Shown: positions 16,441 through 24,628 of the stretch, piece after piece | How positions within the stretch are numbered: the first letter of the stretch is position 1 | Layout of the letters: each line of letters opens with the position of its first letter | From: Microbacterium amylolyticum | GTDB taxonomy: Bacteria; Actinomycetota; Actinomycetes; Actinomycetales; Microbacteriaceae | Assembly (NCBI RefSeq): GCF_011046975.1 | Contig: NZ_CP049253.1 | Coordinates: 62,001 to 126,000 of the forward strand | Reading direction: 5' to 3' | Length of the DNA: 64,000 nucleotides | Position numbers and translations under genes: made by a program | The notes under the pieces: generated by a model | Told to the model about the DNA's origin: nothing | Database searches by the model: none | The model's input: only the letters and a program-made list of their open reading frames with translations

Positions 16441-16959
16441 TTAGCCTCTCCAGATCACGAGCTGTAAGCCGCTCTTTGTGTCGGCAACGGCTACGGAGCC
16501 TTCTGTGAAGCGAAAGGTCATGCCGTACCCATCTTCGCTCACGTACAGGGCGTAGTCGGGATTCTCCGTGAGGTAGACCGTCTCGCCCTCCTCCTCACGA
16601 ATCCACCCTTGTTGTTCGAGATAGTCCTGCAGTTCGCGGGATTGCTCGGAGCCGACCGGCGCCCATCCATACATCTGTGCGATGTCAGTGCCACTGGAGT
16701 AGTCGCCCCAGACACACTGAATCCCGTCTTCGAGAAGGTGTTCACCGATACGAAGCGGTTCTTCGATGGCCGACCACCCGAGGTCGGAGAGATCGGAGTA
16801 CAGCGTCGCGGGGATGATCGTGTCGCACCCGAGCACGGCCGGCTCCGTTGGTGTCTCCGTGGGCACCGGATCCGCCTGTGAGAGGCCGCCGCACGCCGTG
16901 AGCGCGGCGAGGCATACGGAGACAGCTGCCACCGCATATACCCGCCTGCGCGGTGTCAC
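16441..16959 (-). CDS. Lipoprotein of unknown function
   Basis: A 172-residue predicted lipoprotein with lipobox ALTAC (Cys23). The mature domain has a Cys pair (LGCDTIIP and IQCVWGDYSS) and an acidic surface, and resembles DUF-type extracytoplasmic proteins of actinobacteria. Its start overlaps the histidinol-phosphatase stop by 4 bases, so the two are translationally coupled. Confidence 0.75.
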   Translation of the reverse strand: MTPRRRVYAVAAVSVCLAALTACGGLSQADPVPTETPTEPAVLGCDTIIPATLYSDLSDLGWSAIEEPLRIGEHLLEDGIQCVWGDYSSGTDIAQMYGWAPVGSEQSRELQDYLEQQGWIREEEGETVYLTENPDYALYVSEDGYGMTFRFTEGSVAVADTKSGLQLVIWRG

Positions 16960-17765
16960 CGATCGGCTCCCTGCAGAAGGTTCACGAGGTCATCGTGCAG
17001 AACACCGTTGGAGGCGAGCGCAGAGAGAGAGGTCAGCTCGTTGCGGCCCTCGAACGACGTGAAGCTGCCCCCCGCTTCGCGCACGATGGCCGCTGCCGCT
17101 GCGATGTCGTATTCCTTCACGTCGAATTCGCCCACGATGTCCACGCGGCCCTCCGCCAACAGCATGTACGACCACACGTCGCCATAGGCCCTGTCACGCC
17201 ACACGCGATCCTGCAGAGTCAGGAGCGCGTCCAGGTGGCCGGCATCGCGCCACTGAGCGATCGATTGGAAGCTCAGCGAGGCGTCTTCGAGGCGATCGAC
17301 ATCTGAGACCTGGATGCGCCGGTCTCCCGCCGCACTATTGGTCCAGGCGCCCTGGCCCTCTGCCGCCCACCAGCGGCGCTCAAACGCCGGCATGCTGACG
17401 ACGCCGAGACGAATAACGCCATCAACTTCCAGTGCGATCATCGTGCCCCAGGCGGGCACCCCGCGCAGGTAATTGGCCGTTCCATCAATCGGGTCGAGAA
17501 TCCAGCGCCGAGCGCCGGGGGCCGACTCGCCGAACTCTTCGCCAAAGATCCCGTCATCCGGCCGCTCAGCAGTGATTACCGCGCGGATCGCTCGCTCAGC
17601 GGCAAGATCCGCCTCGGTCACATGCGAGCGGTCAGCCTTGCGAGAGATGTCGAGGTCGACGGCGCCGAACCGACGCATTGTCTCGGCATCCGCGGCGTCT
17701 GCCAGGCGCAGGGCGAGCGCGAGGTCGTCGTCGCTGCCGGGACGGAAGGGCGGTGGAGTGGCCAT
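16956..17765 (-). CDS. hisN: Histidinol-phosphatase, inositol-monophosphatase family
   Basis: A 269-residue Mg-dependent phosphatase. The metal-binding motifs are GEE (residues 75-77), DPIDGT (91-96) and a C-terminal VKEYDIAAAAAIVREAGG. The sequence is closest to actinobacterial HisN, which dephosphorylates histidinol phosphate in histidine synthesis; a general inositol monophosphatase is the alternative. It leads an operon with the downstream lipoprotein. Confidence 0.82.
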   Translation of the reverse strand: MATPPPFRPGSDDDLALALRLADAADAETMRRFGAVDLDISRKADRSHVTEADLAAERAIRAVITAERPDDGIFGEEFGESAPGARRWILDPIDGTANYLRGVPAWGTMIALEVDGVIRLGVVSMPAFERRWWAAEGQGAWTNSAAGDRRIQVSDVDRLEDASLSFQSIAQWRDAGHLDALLTLQDRVWRDRAYGDVWSYMLLAEGRVDIVGEFDVKEYDIAAAAAIVREAGGSFTSFEGRNELTSLSALASNGVLHDDLVNLLQGADR

Positions 17766-17912
17766 TGAATAAGCGTAGCGACGAACTTCATGACTCCCGT
17801 GCGAACATCGACGCCGTTTCGAGTGTCACATTTGCTCAGCTTCGCGCAATACTGATCCGATGGAATCCCTAGCAGGGTCGCTCACAGCGATGAGCGACGT
17901 CTTTATAGCCGG

Positions 17913-18240
17913 GGGGCGTGGGTCGCTGCGGTCGTTCTTGCCGCGCTCACCGCGCTCGTTGTCTTCGGAGGCGTTCGCCGCATCGCGTCCGTGACCCAGG
18001 CGGTTCCGCCCGCCATGGCGCTCGCCTACTTGTTGCTCGGTCTTGCCGTCGTCGCGATCGAGTGACAGCAGATTGCTGCGGCGGTTTCGTCGATCTTCAC
18101 GCAGGCATTCGGTTTTAACGAGATTCTCGGTGCGACCGTCTGGCGGATTATCCTCACGGGCGTTCAGCGAGGCATGTTCTCGAACGAAGCCGGGCTGGGA
18201 TCCGCGCCGAACGCCGGCGCGTCCGCGGAAGCAGCGCCGA
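17913..18240 (+). pseudogene. AGCS-family Na+/alanine symporter remnant
   Basis: The frame encodes GAWVAAVVLAALTALVVFGG ... IASVTQAVPPAMALAYLLLG, an in-frame stop at 18063-18065, then QAFGFNEILGATVW and the family signature GVQRGMFSNEAGLGSAPNA. Both ends of the transporter are missing. It is a decayed central piece of an amino-acid:cation symporter. Confidence 0.75.
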
Positions 18241-18299
18241 GCGGGTCTGGACCCCGTGTTCACGCGCGAGCTGTTCTCGTGTCGGGTGGGCGTCGGGCC

Positions 18300-19310
18300 T
18301 CAGATGCGCGGGGCGCTGCTTCCGCGGACAATCAGCTCAGCGGCGATCGGCGTGGACTGAGCGTCGCCGGGGGACAGGAGGCCATGAACGGCCGCCTCTC
18401 CCAGCGCACGGAACGGTTGGCTGACCGTCGTCAGCGGCGGCAGGAAGAATCCCGAACCGTCAATGTCGTCGAAGCCGACGACCGAAACGTCGTCGGGAAC
18501 GCGGATGTCTGATTCCCACAGAGCGCGGGTGACTCCCAGGGCGAGGTAGTCGTTCGCCGCAAAGATCGCTGTCGCTCCGGATCGAACCTCGTCGATGACT
18601 GCCGAACCGATTGCGTGACCGTTGTGTGCGCCCCAGCCGTGTGCGGGGAGGGACACCGCCGTGCGCCCGGCGGTGGACATCGCCTCTCGGAAGCCGGCCG
18701 CGCGTTCAATCGCGTCGTACCAACCGTCCGCGCCTTCCAGGTGCACGATTTTCTCGTGGCCGAGGGAGAGAAGGTGTTCTGTGGCGCGCGCTGCTCCTCC
18801 GCGCTGATCGACGTGCACATATCGGACATCCGTTGCTGGCGGCGCGTCCCCGCGGGCAGCGACAACGACGATCGGGATCGGGAGATCGACATCGTCGATG
18901 AGGCGCGCGACATCGACGATGGGTGCGACGACGATGACCCCGTCGACGCCCTGGTCCATGAATTGCTCCAGAATTGCTCGCGCGGATGCGGCGTCGTGTG
19001 CTTGGAGCGATCCGAGCGAAACGAAATACCCCTGCGCACGCGCTGCCTCCTCGATCGCGAGCACCGTGCTCGACGGACCGACGTGCGTCGTCGCGGTTGT
19101 CATCACGCCGATCGTCGCGCTTCGCGCCGTGACCAGTGTTCGTGCCGCCTGGTTTCGGCGGTAGCCGAGTGTCTCGATCGCCGCCATCACGCGGTCACGA
19201 GTATCGGGACGAACGTGGGCATGATCGTTGAGCACCCGGGATACCGTCTGATGCGAGACGCCCGCGGCGGCGGCAACATCCGCCATCGAGGGAGGGCGGT
19301 TTCGAGGCAT
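18300..19310 (-). CDS. LacI-family transcriptional regulator
   Basis: A 336-residue LacI/GalR regulator. The HTH and hinge are intact (SMADVAAAAGVSHQTVSRVLNDH ... GYRRNQAARTLV), followed by the periplasmic-binding-like sugar domain (FAANDYLALGVTRALWE, VSVVGFDDIDGSGF). ATG 19310 begins the HTH domain; longer in-frame starts lack support. Ignoring the tRNA-Lys island, araB would start about 350 bp away in the divergent direction, so this may be the local repressor of araBDA. Confidence 0.88.
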   Translation of the reverse strand: MPRNRPPSMADVAAAAGVSHQTVSRVLNDHAHVRPDTRDRVMAAIETLGYRRNQAARTLVTARSATIGVMTTATTHVGPSSTVLAIEEAARAQGYFVSLGSLQAHDAASARAILEQFMDQGVDGVIVVAPIVDVARLIDDVDLPIPIVVVAARGDAPPATDVRYVHVDQRGGAARATEHLLSLGHEKIVHLEGADGWYDAIERAAGFREAMSTAGRTAVSLPAHGWGAHNGHAIGSAVIDEVRSGATAIFAANDYLALGVTRALWESDIRVPDDVSVVGFDDIDGSGFFLPPLTTVSQPFRALGEAAVHGLLSPGDAQSTPIAAELIVRGSSAPRI

Positions 19311-19461
19311 GTGCACAACAGTAGCGAGCGCAGCCGCTTCCAGCGGACCGCAGGCGTCATCCAGTGCTTCTTCAGACACGCCAGGCGGCACGACAGTTTG
19401 TCTGACGGCGTGAGAATGCGTAATGTATTTCTCTGTTGCGGCAAGCAAAGCTCCGGAACAT

Positions 19462-19537
19462 GCACCTCTAGCTCAATCGGCAGAGCAACTGACTCTTAAT
19501 CAGTGGGTTCAGGGTTCAAGTCCCTGGGGGTGCACCA
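19462..19537 (+). tRNA. tRNA-Lys (CTT anticodon)
   Basis: Full cloverleaf: acceptor GCACCTC/GGGGTGC, D-arm GCTCAATCGGCAGAGC, anticodon stem ACTGA/TCAGT with loop CTCTTAA, T-arm with GGTTCAAGTCC, and encoded CCA. The 3' half from 19501 is duplicated at 26862, marking the insertion site of a genomic island. Confidence 0.95.
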
Positions 19538-19553
19538 CTGAGAAGGCCCCGGA
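19501..19553 (+). other. attL: left 53-bp direct repeat in tRNA-Lys
   Basis: The 53 bases covering the tRNA 3' half and the following AGAAGGCCCCGGA are repeated exactly at 26862-26914. Confidence 0.9.
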
Positions 19554-19587
19554 GCCCGTGGAAACACTGGGATCCGGGGCCTTTTTT
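19543..19587 (+). terminator. tRNA terminator (island side)
   Basis: AAGGCCCCGGA ... TCCGGGGCCTT followed by a T run; it terminates tRNA-Lys transcription after island insertion. Confidence 0.75.
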
Positions 19588-19615
19588 GTGCCCGAAAGTA
19601 GCGCCGAGCAAATGA

Positions 19616-20845
19616 GGGTTACCGGCCAGAAAGAGTGGATGGGTCTGGCGTGTCACCCGCGTCCCGCCCACCCTGCTCGGGTCCAGAGCCCCTCGCCCGC
19701 GTCGAGCCCGGTGTCATAGAGCGCCGGTCCGATCGGTTCCTCGACCGGTGCCGGAGCGGTGACGGGTTCGATCGGCTTGGCGAGGTCGAGAGCGTGTTCG
19801 AGCGGGAGCTCGTGCAGGGTGAGGAACCACTCGACCGCGCGGCGGCGGTGTTCCTCGCTCATCCCGCGGTGTCGACGCAACAGATCGCGGATCTGTGCGT
19901 TCAGTCCCTCGAGCGGGCTGGTGGTGCGCGGGTTGCCGTAGGTGATGTGGGTGAAGATGAGGTTCTTCCGAACGACCAGGCGGACCAGCAACCAGGCTTT
20001 CCGGAGTCGGTCATGGGTGAATCCGAACTGGCCGTTGCGGAACAGGGTCCGTTCGGTGGTGAGGTGACCGAATGACTGCCACCACTGCTCCAGGAGCAGC
20101 TGCCACTGGATCGCGGCGTCCGCGTCGCGGACGGAACTGAGGTCCATCACCAGGCGCCGTAGCGCGCGCCCTGCCGGGGTTCTGGGGTTGCGGGTGAGGT
20201 GACGGGTGATGTTCATCTGCAGGTGGAACAGGCAGCGTTGATGCTTTGTCTCGGGCCAGGCCTGTCGCAGTGCGGACGGGAGGCCGCTGCCGCCGTCGGA
20301 GATGACGATGCCGGGCGCGGGGATCTGCTCGAACAGTGCTTTCCAGGCCGCGGTGTTCTCTCGCGCGCACCATTGCCAGGCGAGGACGTGTCCGGTGTCG
20401 CTGAGAGCGATGAGCAGGCACCAGGAGCCGATGTGGATGCCATCGACGAGGACCGCGTGATAGGTCGTCTCGACCGGGCCCAGTCGCGGGGAGATGTCCC
20501 AGCACCACGCGGTCCGGCGGCGGAACGAGCGCCCGGTGGCCGTTCCATCGATCTCGGCTTGGGTGAGTTTCCCGACGAGCCAGCAAGCGAAGGCGCGGAG
20601 CTGTTCGCGGGCGGTCACGTCGGGTCGGCGGCGCACGCTCGAGGATCCGCAGGACGGGCAACGCCAGCGTTGGGTTCCGGAGCGGTGTTTCCCGTTCTTG
20701 ACCAGCTTGCTGCCGCATACCAGACAGGTCGTCGAGTTCGTCGGAAGGTCCACGAGTAAGCCTCGCAGACCATGACTGTTCTCGTTCTACCGCGCGATTA
20801 CGCGGCTAGATCACGAAGTCATCCACTCCTTTTGGCCGATAACCC
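19616..20845. mobile_element. IS1249-type insertion sequence (IS256 family)
   Basis: A complete 1230-bp element. The termini form an inverted repeat of about 26 bp with three mismatches, beginning GGGTTA(C/T)CGGCCA at both ends. It is flanked by the 8-bp target duplication GCAAATGA (19608-19615 and 20846-20853), the length typical of IS256-family transposition. Confidence 0.9.
19653..20753 (-). CDS. IS1249-family transposase
   Basis: A 366-residue DDE transposase. It starts with a zinc-ribbon (Cys10, Cys13, Cys32, Cys35: CLVC ... CPSC), then an HTH-like linker. The catalytic core includes HAVLVDGIHIGSW (first Asp), VISDGGSGLPSAL (second Asp) and SPLEGLNAQIRDLLRRHRGMS (Glu), with CLFHLQMNI between. 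It appears intact and is almost the whole coding capacity of the IS. Confidence 0.9.
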   Translation of the reverse strand: MDLPTNSTTCLVCGSKLVKNGKHRSGTQRWRCPSCGSSSVRRRPDVTAREQLRAFACWLVGKLTQAEIDGTATGRSFRRRTAWCWDISPRLGPVETTYHAVLVDGIHIGSWCLLIALSDTGHVLAWQWCARENTAAWKALFEQIPAPGIVISDGGSGLPSALRQAWPETKHQRCLFHLQMNITRHLTRNPRTPAGRALRRLVMDLSSVRDADAAIQWQLLLEQWWQSFGHLTTERTLFRNGQFGFTHDRLRKAWLLVRLVVRKNLIFTHITYGNPRTTSPLEGLNAQIRDLLRRHRGMSEEHRRRAVEWFLTLHELPLEHALDLAKPIEPVTAPAPVEEPIGPALYDTGLDAGEGLWTRAGWAGRG

Positions 20846-20866
20846 GCAAATGAGAACTCAGGACGA

Positions 20867-20890
20867 TCTCTGGGTTTACTCGTGGTTTTG
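20867..20890 (+). repeat. Left copy of 24-bp repeat (arm-type site?)
   Basis: Begins TCTCTGGGTTTACTCG and matches 26747-26770 with one mismatch, in direct orientation. It lies two bases from the integrase stop codon. Without the IS it would be about 76 bp from the attL core. Confidence 0.7.
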
Positions 20891-20891
20891 G

Positions 20892-21962
20892 TCAGGGCGC
20901 GAACAGGGCACCGAGCACCTCCCGAGCCTCGGACGGACCAAGATTTTCTCGCCTGATGTAATGCTTTTTGGTCACAGAAACGTCGTGATGCCCGAGCTGA
21001 GACGCCGCCGCTTCTGCCCCCACCTCCGCTGCGAGGAGGGTTGCGACGGCCTTGCGGAAGGTGGTTGGCGTCACATCCTCGTATGGCGTCTTGGCGAGCG
21101 CTGCCGACCACATCCGCATCAGGTTTCCGTCCTGCTGAGGCGTACCCCGTGACGATGGGAACACGAGACCTGTGGTCGCCTGGATGCGTCGGCGCATCAG
21201 CATGTCGACGACGTACTGGGGAAGAGCGACCTTGCGTCTCGAATCGTCGGACTTGGGTTTGTCCTGGATCTTCACCTTCCCGTTGATCTCGACGAGTGTG
21301 CGCTCGAGGAATGCTGTCTTAGCGTCGAGGTCCACCCAATCCCAGCCGAGCGCCAAGACCTCGTTCGTGCGCGCTCCGGTGCCTGCATAGAAGTCAGCGA
21401 CGTCGGAGATGCGTGTGTACCGGCGCCGCCCTTGCTTGTCGGGTGATTCGTCGCGGGCCACGAGCAGCGCGCGGATGGCTTTCACGTCGTCGACTGTGAG
21501 GGCCGTCTCGGCCTTCTTTTTGATCTGGACGGTCTCGGTGCCTTCGCCGAGGTTTGAGTCCAGGGCGCCTTTCCTGAGGGCGTACGCGCACATCTGCACC
21601 AGCACCGTGCGTGCGGTCTTGACAGTTGATGGGCCGACCTTGGATCGCGCCTTCTGCAAGACGCGATCGAGCAGCGGAACCGACAGCTCGCGAAGCCGTA
21701 CCTCCTTGAGCGGCGGGGTGAGTACCCGTTCGGTGAGATCTCTGTATCGAGCCTTGGTGCTGTCTGCGCGGTCGGACTCGTCGACGGTGATTAGCCATGC
21801 GGTGGCGAGGGCGGTGAACGTTGAGTCTCGGGAGAGGACATCGCTGGATGGGGTGGCACGCTCCTTCATCGCCTTGATGAGTCGCCGCTCAGCTTCGGCT
21901 CCGGTTTTCCCGACGCGCTGGATGGGTCGTGTGACGCCGTCCCAGTCGCGGAAGTAAGCCAC
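20892..21962 (-). CDS. int: Tyrosine recombinase (phage-type integrase)
   Basis: A 356-residue integrase. It has an N-terminal arm-binding region, a core-binding SAM-like domain (about residues 45-145) and a catalytic domain with Arg198 (GARTNE), Arg303 in PTTFRK, His in LGHHDVS and the nucleophile Tyr335 in KKHYI. The HxxR box carries Thr in place of the first His, a known variation. The gene lies at the tRNA end of the island, pointing toward attL, as expected for the enzyme that integrated it. Confidence 0.88.
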   Translation of the reverse strand: MAYFRDWDGVTRPIQRVGKTGAEAERRLIKAMKERATPSSDVLSRDSTFTALATAWLITVDESDRADSTKARYRDLTERVLTPPLKEVRLRELSVPLLDRVLQKARSKVGPSTVKTARTVLVQMCAYALRKGALDSNLGEGTETVQIKKKAETALTVDDVKAIRALLVARDESPDKQGRRRYTRISDVADFYAGTGARTNEVLALGWDWVDLDAKTAFLERTLVEINGKVKIQDKPKSDDSRRKVALPQYVVDMLMRRRIQATTGLVFPSSRGTPQQDGNLMRMWSAALAKTPYEDVTPTTFRKAVATLLAAEVGAEAAASQLGHHDVSVTKKHYIRRENLGPSEAREVLGALFAP

Positions 21963-22086
21963 GGCTGTGTGCCGTCCGCCGATGGTCGTTCGGCGGATGC
22001 GTCCCCACGTTGCGAGCTCTAGGGGGTGGGCGGGTCATGACATGGCCTGATTCTGCGGAGTGCGGTTGTAGGTCGTTCTTTTCATG

Positions 22087-22737
22087 TCAGTACGCCAGGA
22101 AGCTCTCCATGACGGGGTTGCCGACCGTTCCGCCCACGTGGCATTCGACGTTCACGCCGGACTGTTCAGCGCCGAATTCGTTCGTGACGGTTGCGCCGAC
22201 CTTGAGGTACCAGCCGTCATCGGTCTGCTCGTCGGCGAGCTTGTCCATGATCCAGTGGAGCTTCACGCCATAGGGGAACTCACGGTCTGCTGTCTGTTCG
22301 CAAAGTGACTGAGCGATCGTGCCGTCCACTGGCTGCGCATCACGCTCTTCTCGCTCTTTCTCTCGCTCAGCTTCCTGCGCCTCCTTCTCGGCGGCAAGGC
22401 GTTCATCGGCGCGAACGAGATGCAGCGTCACTGCTGAACCTTCCTCCGCAGTCCCCGCAGGTGTGGTGCCGGTGGCGTCCCAATTGGCGTAGGCGACGGG
22501 CGTCTCATCTCCTCCGTCGCCGCTGACGCTAAACCCGGCGTCGCGAAGGAGGTCGCGTGCTTCGTCGCCCGGTAGCCCTGCAACGACCGGCACTTCGATG
22601 GTGGAATCCGCTGCCACAGATGATTCTGAACCATCGTTCTCGCTTGCCACCCCTGCCGAGATAATGCCGGCGAGAACTACCGCAGTTGCGATGCCCCAAG
22701 CGATCGGCTTCTTCCAGAAAGGTTTCTTCTCAGACAT
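22087..22737 (-). CDS. Membrane-anchored PASTA-domain protein
   Basis: A 216-residue protein with a Lys-rich N-terminus, one membrane helix (about residues 14-32, AWGIATAVVLAGIISAG) and an external part. Residues about 50-110 match a PASTA domain (EVPVVAGLPGDEARDLLRDAGFSV). A charged coiled-coil linker (EKEAQEAEREKEREERD) and a C-terminal domain with two Cys follow. PASTA domains bind peptidoglycan fragments. ATG 22737 is chosen; it overlaps the end of the ImmA-like remnant by 8 bases. Confidence 0.72.
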   Translation of the reverse strand: MSEKKPFWKKPIAWGIATAVVLAGIISAGVASENDGSESSVAADSTIEVPVVAGLPGDEARDLLRDAGFSVSGDGGDETPVAYANWDATGTTPAGTAEEGSAVTLHLVRADERLAAEKEAQEAEREKEREERDAQPVDGTIAQSLCEQTADREFPYGVKLHWIMDKLADEQTDDGWYLKVGATVTNEFGAEQSGVNVECHVGGTVGNPVMESFLAY

Positions 22738-22933
22738 GGGTCTCCTGCGGGATGAGAGATGCTCGGGCGAGCAACTGCTGGTATGCGTGGACAAGCTCTG
22801 GTGTGACGTCGAGATCGAATGCGATCGAGGGTACGTGACCGTCCCGGAGTTCCTCAGATGCACGGTAAGCGCTCATGCCGATGAGCAGATGTGCTGCCCA
22901 CTCGTTCGCTCTGCGCTCCTGGCGCTTCCTCAT
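22730..22933 (-). pseudogene. ImmA/IrrE-like metallopeptidase C-terminal remnant
   Basis: About 67 codons read MRKRQERRANEWAAHLLI ... ELGVT-like FDLDVTPELVHAYQQLLAR. This matches the end of ImmA/IrrE family proteases, which cleave phage-type repressors. The HExxH zinc-binding part is missing; sequence upstream belongs to an unrelated antisense remnant, so a deletion junction lies near 22940. Confidence 0.55.
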
Positions 22934-22959
22934 GGGGCCGAACGGCTGTGGGAGGTGCC

Positions 22960-23286
22960 CGCGAAGCGTGGCTTCGTCCGGTCCGCGACACAGGCGCTTT
23001 CCAGCGTCATCCCTCTGGGGGCGATCGTCCTCCCCATCACGGGTGACGCGATCACCGGCACTGCTCTCGCGGTCGGCGGTGCGCTGGTGTCCGCGGTCCT
23101 CACGGCCTCGCATCGGCGCTATCGATCGTGTCGGCCGGCATCCCTGAGGACTACCAGGCGCGACCGACGTATGCACCGGGTGGCGTGAACATCGAAGCGC
23201 TCCCGGACGGGGCGGATTACAAGCACCTGCTCTTCAACAATGAAGACGGCACGCTACACACGGCCCGACCAGACGACACCGAATAA
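22960..23286 (+). pseudogene. Holin-like small membrane protein remnant, frameshifted
   Basis: One frame reads VRSATQALSSVIPLGAIVLP and ITGTALAVGGALVSAVLTA, two hydrophobic helices as in phage holins. After a one-base shift near 23110 it continues LASALSIVSAGIPEDYQARP ... HTARPDDTE and stops at 23284-23286. No start codon with an RBS is visible upstream. Assignment to holins rests on topology and style, not on a firm motif. Confidence 0.42.
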
Positions 23287-23291
23287 ACAAT

Positions 23292-23339
23292 CGCCCCTCT
23301 TGGGTGAGCCTTTGCCGGCTCCCCGAGAGGGGCGGTTTT
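23292..23339 (+). terminator. Terminator after holin-like remnant
   Basis: Stem CGCCCCTCT ... AGAGGGGCG (23292-23334) followed by TTTT. Confidence 0.75.
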
Positions 23340-23352
23340 CGCGTGCGCGGTG

Positions 23353-23577
23353 TCAGCCGGGGAAGTCGATAATCCCGTCCCCATCCCCAGGATGCTCAGC
23401 AAGAGCCTCACGATCCACGTCGCTGAGGCGTTCGAGATGCCGTTCGGCGGGTTGGTCACTGTACTTTAGTATCGGGTCCGTGCCCCTTCGCAGCAGGTAG
23501 GCTTGGTGGTCCCCGGCGTCGCGGCGAGTCTCCCGGATGAGCCGATGTCGGTGGCTCAAACTAGAGTCGGATGACAT
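23353..23577 (-). CDS. Small protein with HPGDGDGIIDFPG tail
   Basis: A 74-residue basic then acidic protein. Its last 13 residues are shared, with mostly synonymous codon differences, with the small protein at 26526-26711, which supports both being translated. The ATG at 23577 abuts the methyltransferase start, so the two genes are divergent with almost no gap; the real start could be internal. Function unknown. Confidence 0.5.
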   Translation of the reverse strand: MSSDSSLSHRHRLIRETRRDAGDHQAYLLRRGTDPILKYSDQPAERHLERLSDVDREALAEHPGDGDGIIDFPG

Positions 23578-24628
23578 GCCCATAGAAGACGAAGACGGTG
23601 AGCACGTGGCTGTGATGACGATGACGGCACCCCAGGTCCTGCCAGTCAAGACTGTCGGCGGCGGACCAAGGCTTCGAGTTGCCAGCTTTTTCGCAGGCAT
23701 CGGTGGCTTCGACCTCGGTTTCGAGAATGCCGGCATGGAGACCGTCTGGCAGTGCGAGAAGAAGGACTTCTGTCTCGACATCCTGGCCAAGCACTGGCCG
23801 AACGTTCCGCGTGCAGAAGACATTACGGAGGTAAAGCCAGATGACATCCCGGAAGCCGACATCTGGGTCGGAGGATTCCCCTGCCAAGACATCAGCCTCG
23901 CTCGAATGGGTCCCAGGAGTGGGCTCCGAGGCAAGCAGTCAGGACTCTTCTACGACTTTGCGAAGCTCATTGAAGCGCGTCGCCCCGAAGTTGTCGTCCT
24001 CGAAAACGTTGCGGCACTCCTCTCTTCCCACGATGGACGAGATTTCGCAATCATCCTTCGGACGCTGGCCGACATCGGGTATGGCGTCGCGTGGAGAGTA
24101 CTTGACAGTCGACACTTCGGCATCCCCCAAAGCCGAAGTCGAGTCTTCATTGTCGGATCTCTTAGAGGAACAGACGCCGCCGGATCGATACTTTTTGAGT
24201 CCGAACGCGGCGACCGGAATTCTGAGAAGAGCCGACCGAATGGGCAGAAATCTGTTTCCCCCTTTGCGATCAGCGTTGGAGATCCTCAGCGAGGATTCGT
24301 CAAGAAGCTCGCACACTGCCTCTACGCCGAGTCAGCACGTCACACAGGAACGGACTGGTCCCGAAACTACGTCTCCTACCCCGAGGGACGAGTCCGTCGG
24401 CTGACTCCGCTGGAGACCGAGCGGTTGCAGGGCTTCCCTGACGGTTGGACGATGCCTGTAAAGGAAATCGCCAGCATTAACACGTTGGACTCTGCCCGCT
24501 ACCATGCTTGCGGCAATGCTGTGTCGGTGCCGGTTGTGGAATGGATCGGGCATCGCATCATCGAGCAACTCGGTGAACTGCTGATCGACGATCGCTACGC
24601 GGCGAACTCTATGGCCAAATCCGCGTAA
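23576..24628 (+). CDS. DNA (cytosine-5) methyltransferase
   Basis: A 350-residue C5-cytosine methyltransferase. All core motifs are visible: SAM-binding FFAGIGGFDLGF (motif I), catalytic GFPCQDIS with Cys103 (IV), LENV (VI), QSRSRVFIVG (VIII), RRLTPLETERLQGFP (IX) and ACGNAVSVPVVEW (X). The short region between VIII and IX is the target-recognition domain. It protects DNA from the convergent HNH nuclease, whose gene overlaps it by 34 bases at the 3' end. ATG 23576 is assigned; upstream frame is open. Confidence 0.9.
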   Translation: MPIEDEDGEHVAVMTMTAPQVLPVKTVGGGPRLRVASFFAGIGGFDLGFENAGMETVWQCEKKDFCLDILAKHWPNVPRAEDITEVKPDDIPEADIWVGGFPCQDISLARMGPRSGLRGKQSGLFYDFAKLIEARRPEVVVLENVAALLSSHDGRDFAIILRTLADIGYGVAWRVLDSRHFGIPQSRSRVFIVGSLRGTDAAGSILFESERGDRNSEKSRPNGQKSVSPFAISVGDPQRGFVKKLAHCLYAESARHTGTDWSRNYVSYPEGRVRRLTPLETERLQGFPDGWTMPVKEIASINTLDSARYHACGNAVSVPVVEWIGHRIIEQLGELLIDDRYAANSMAKSA

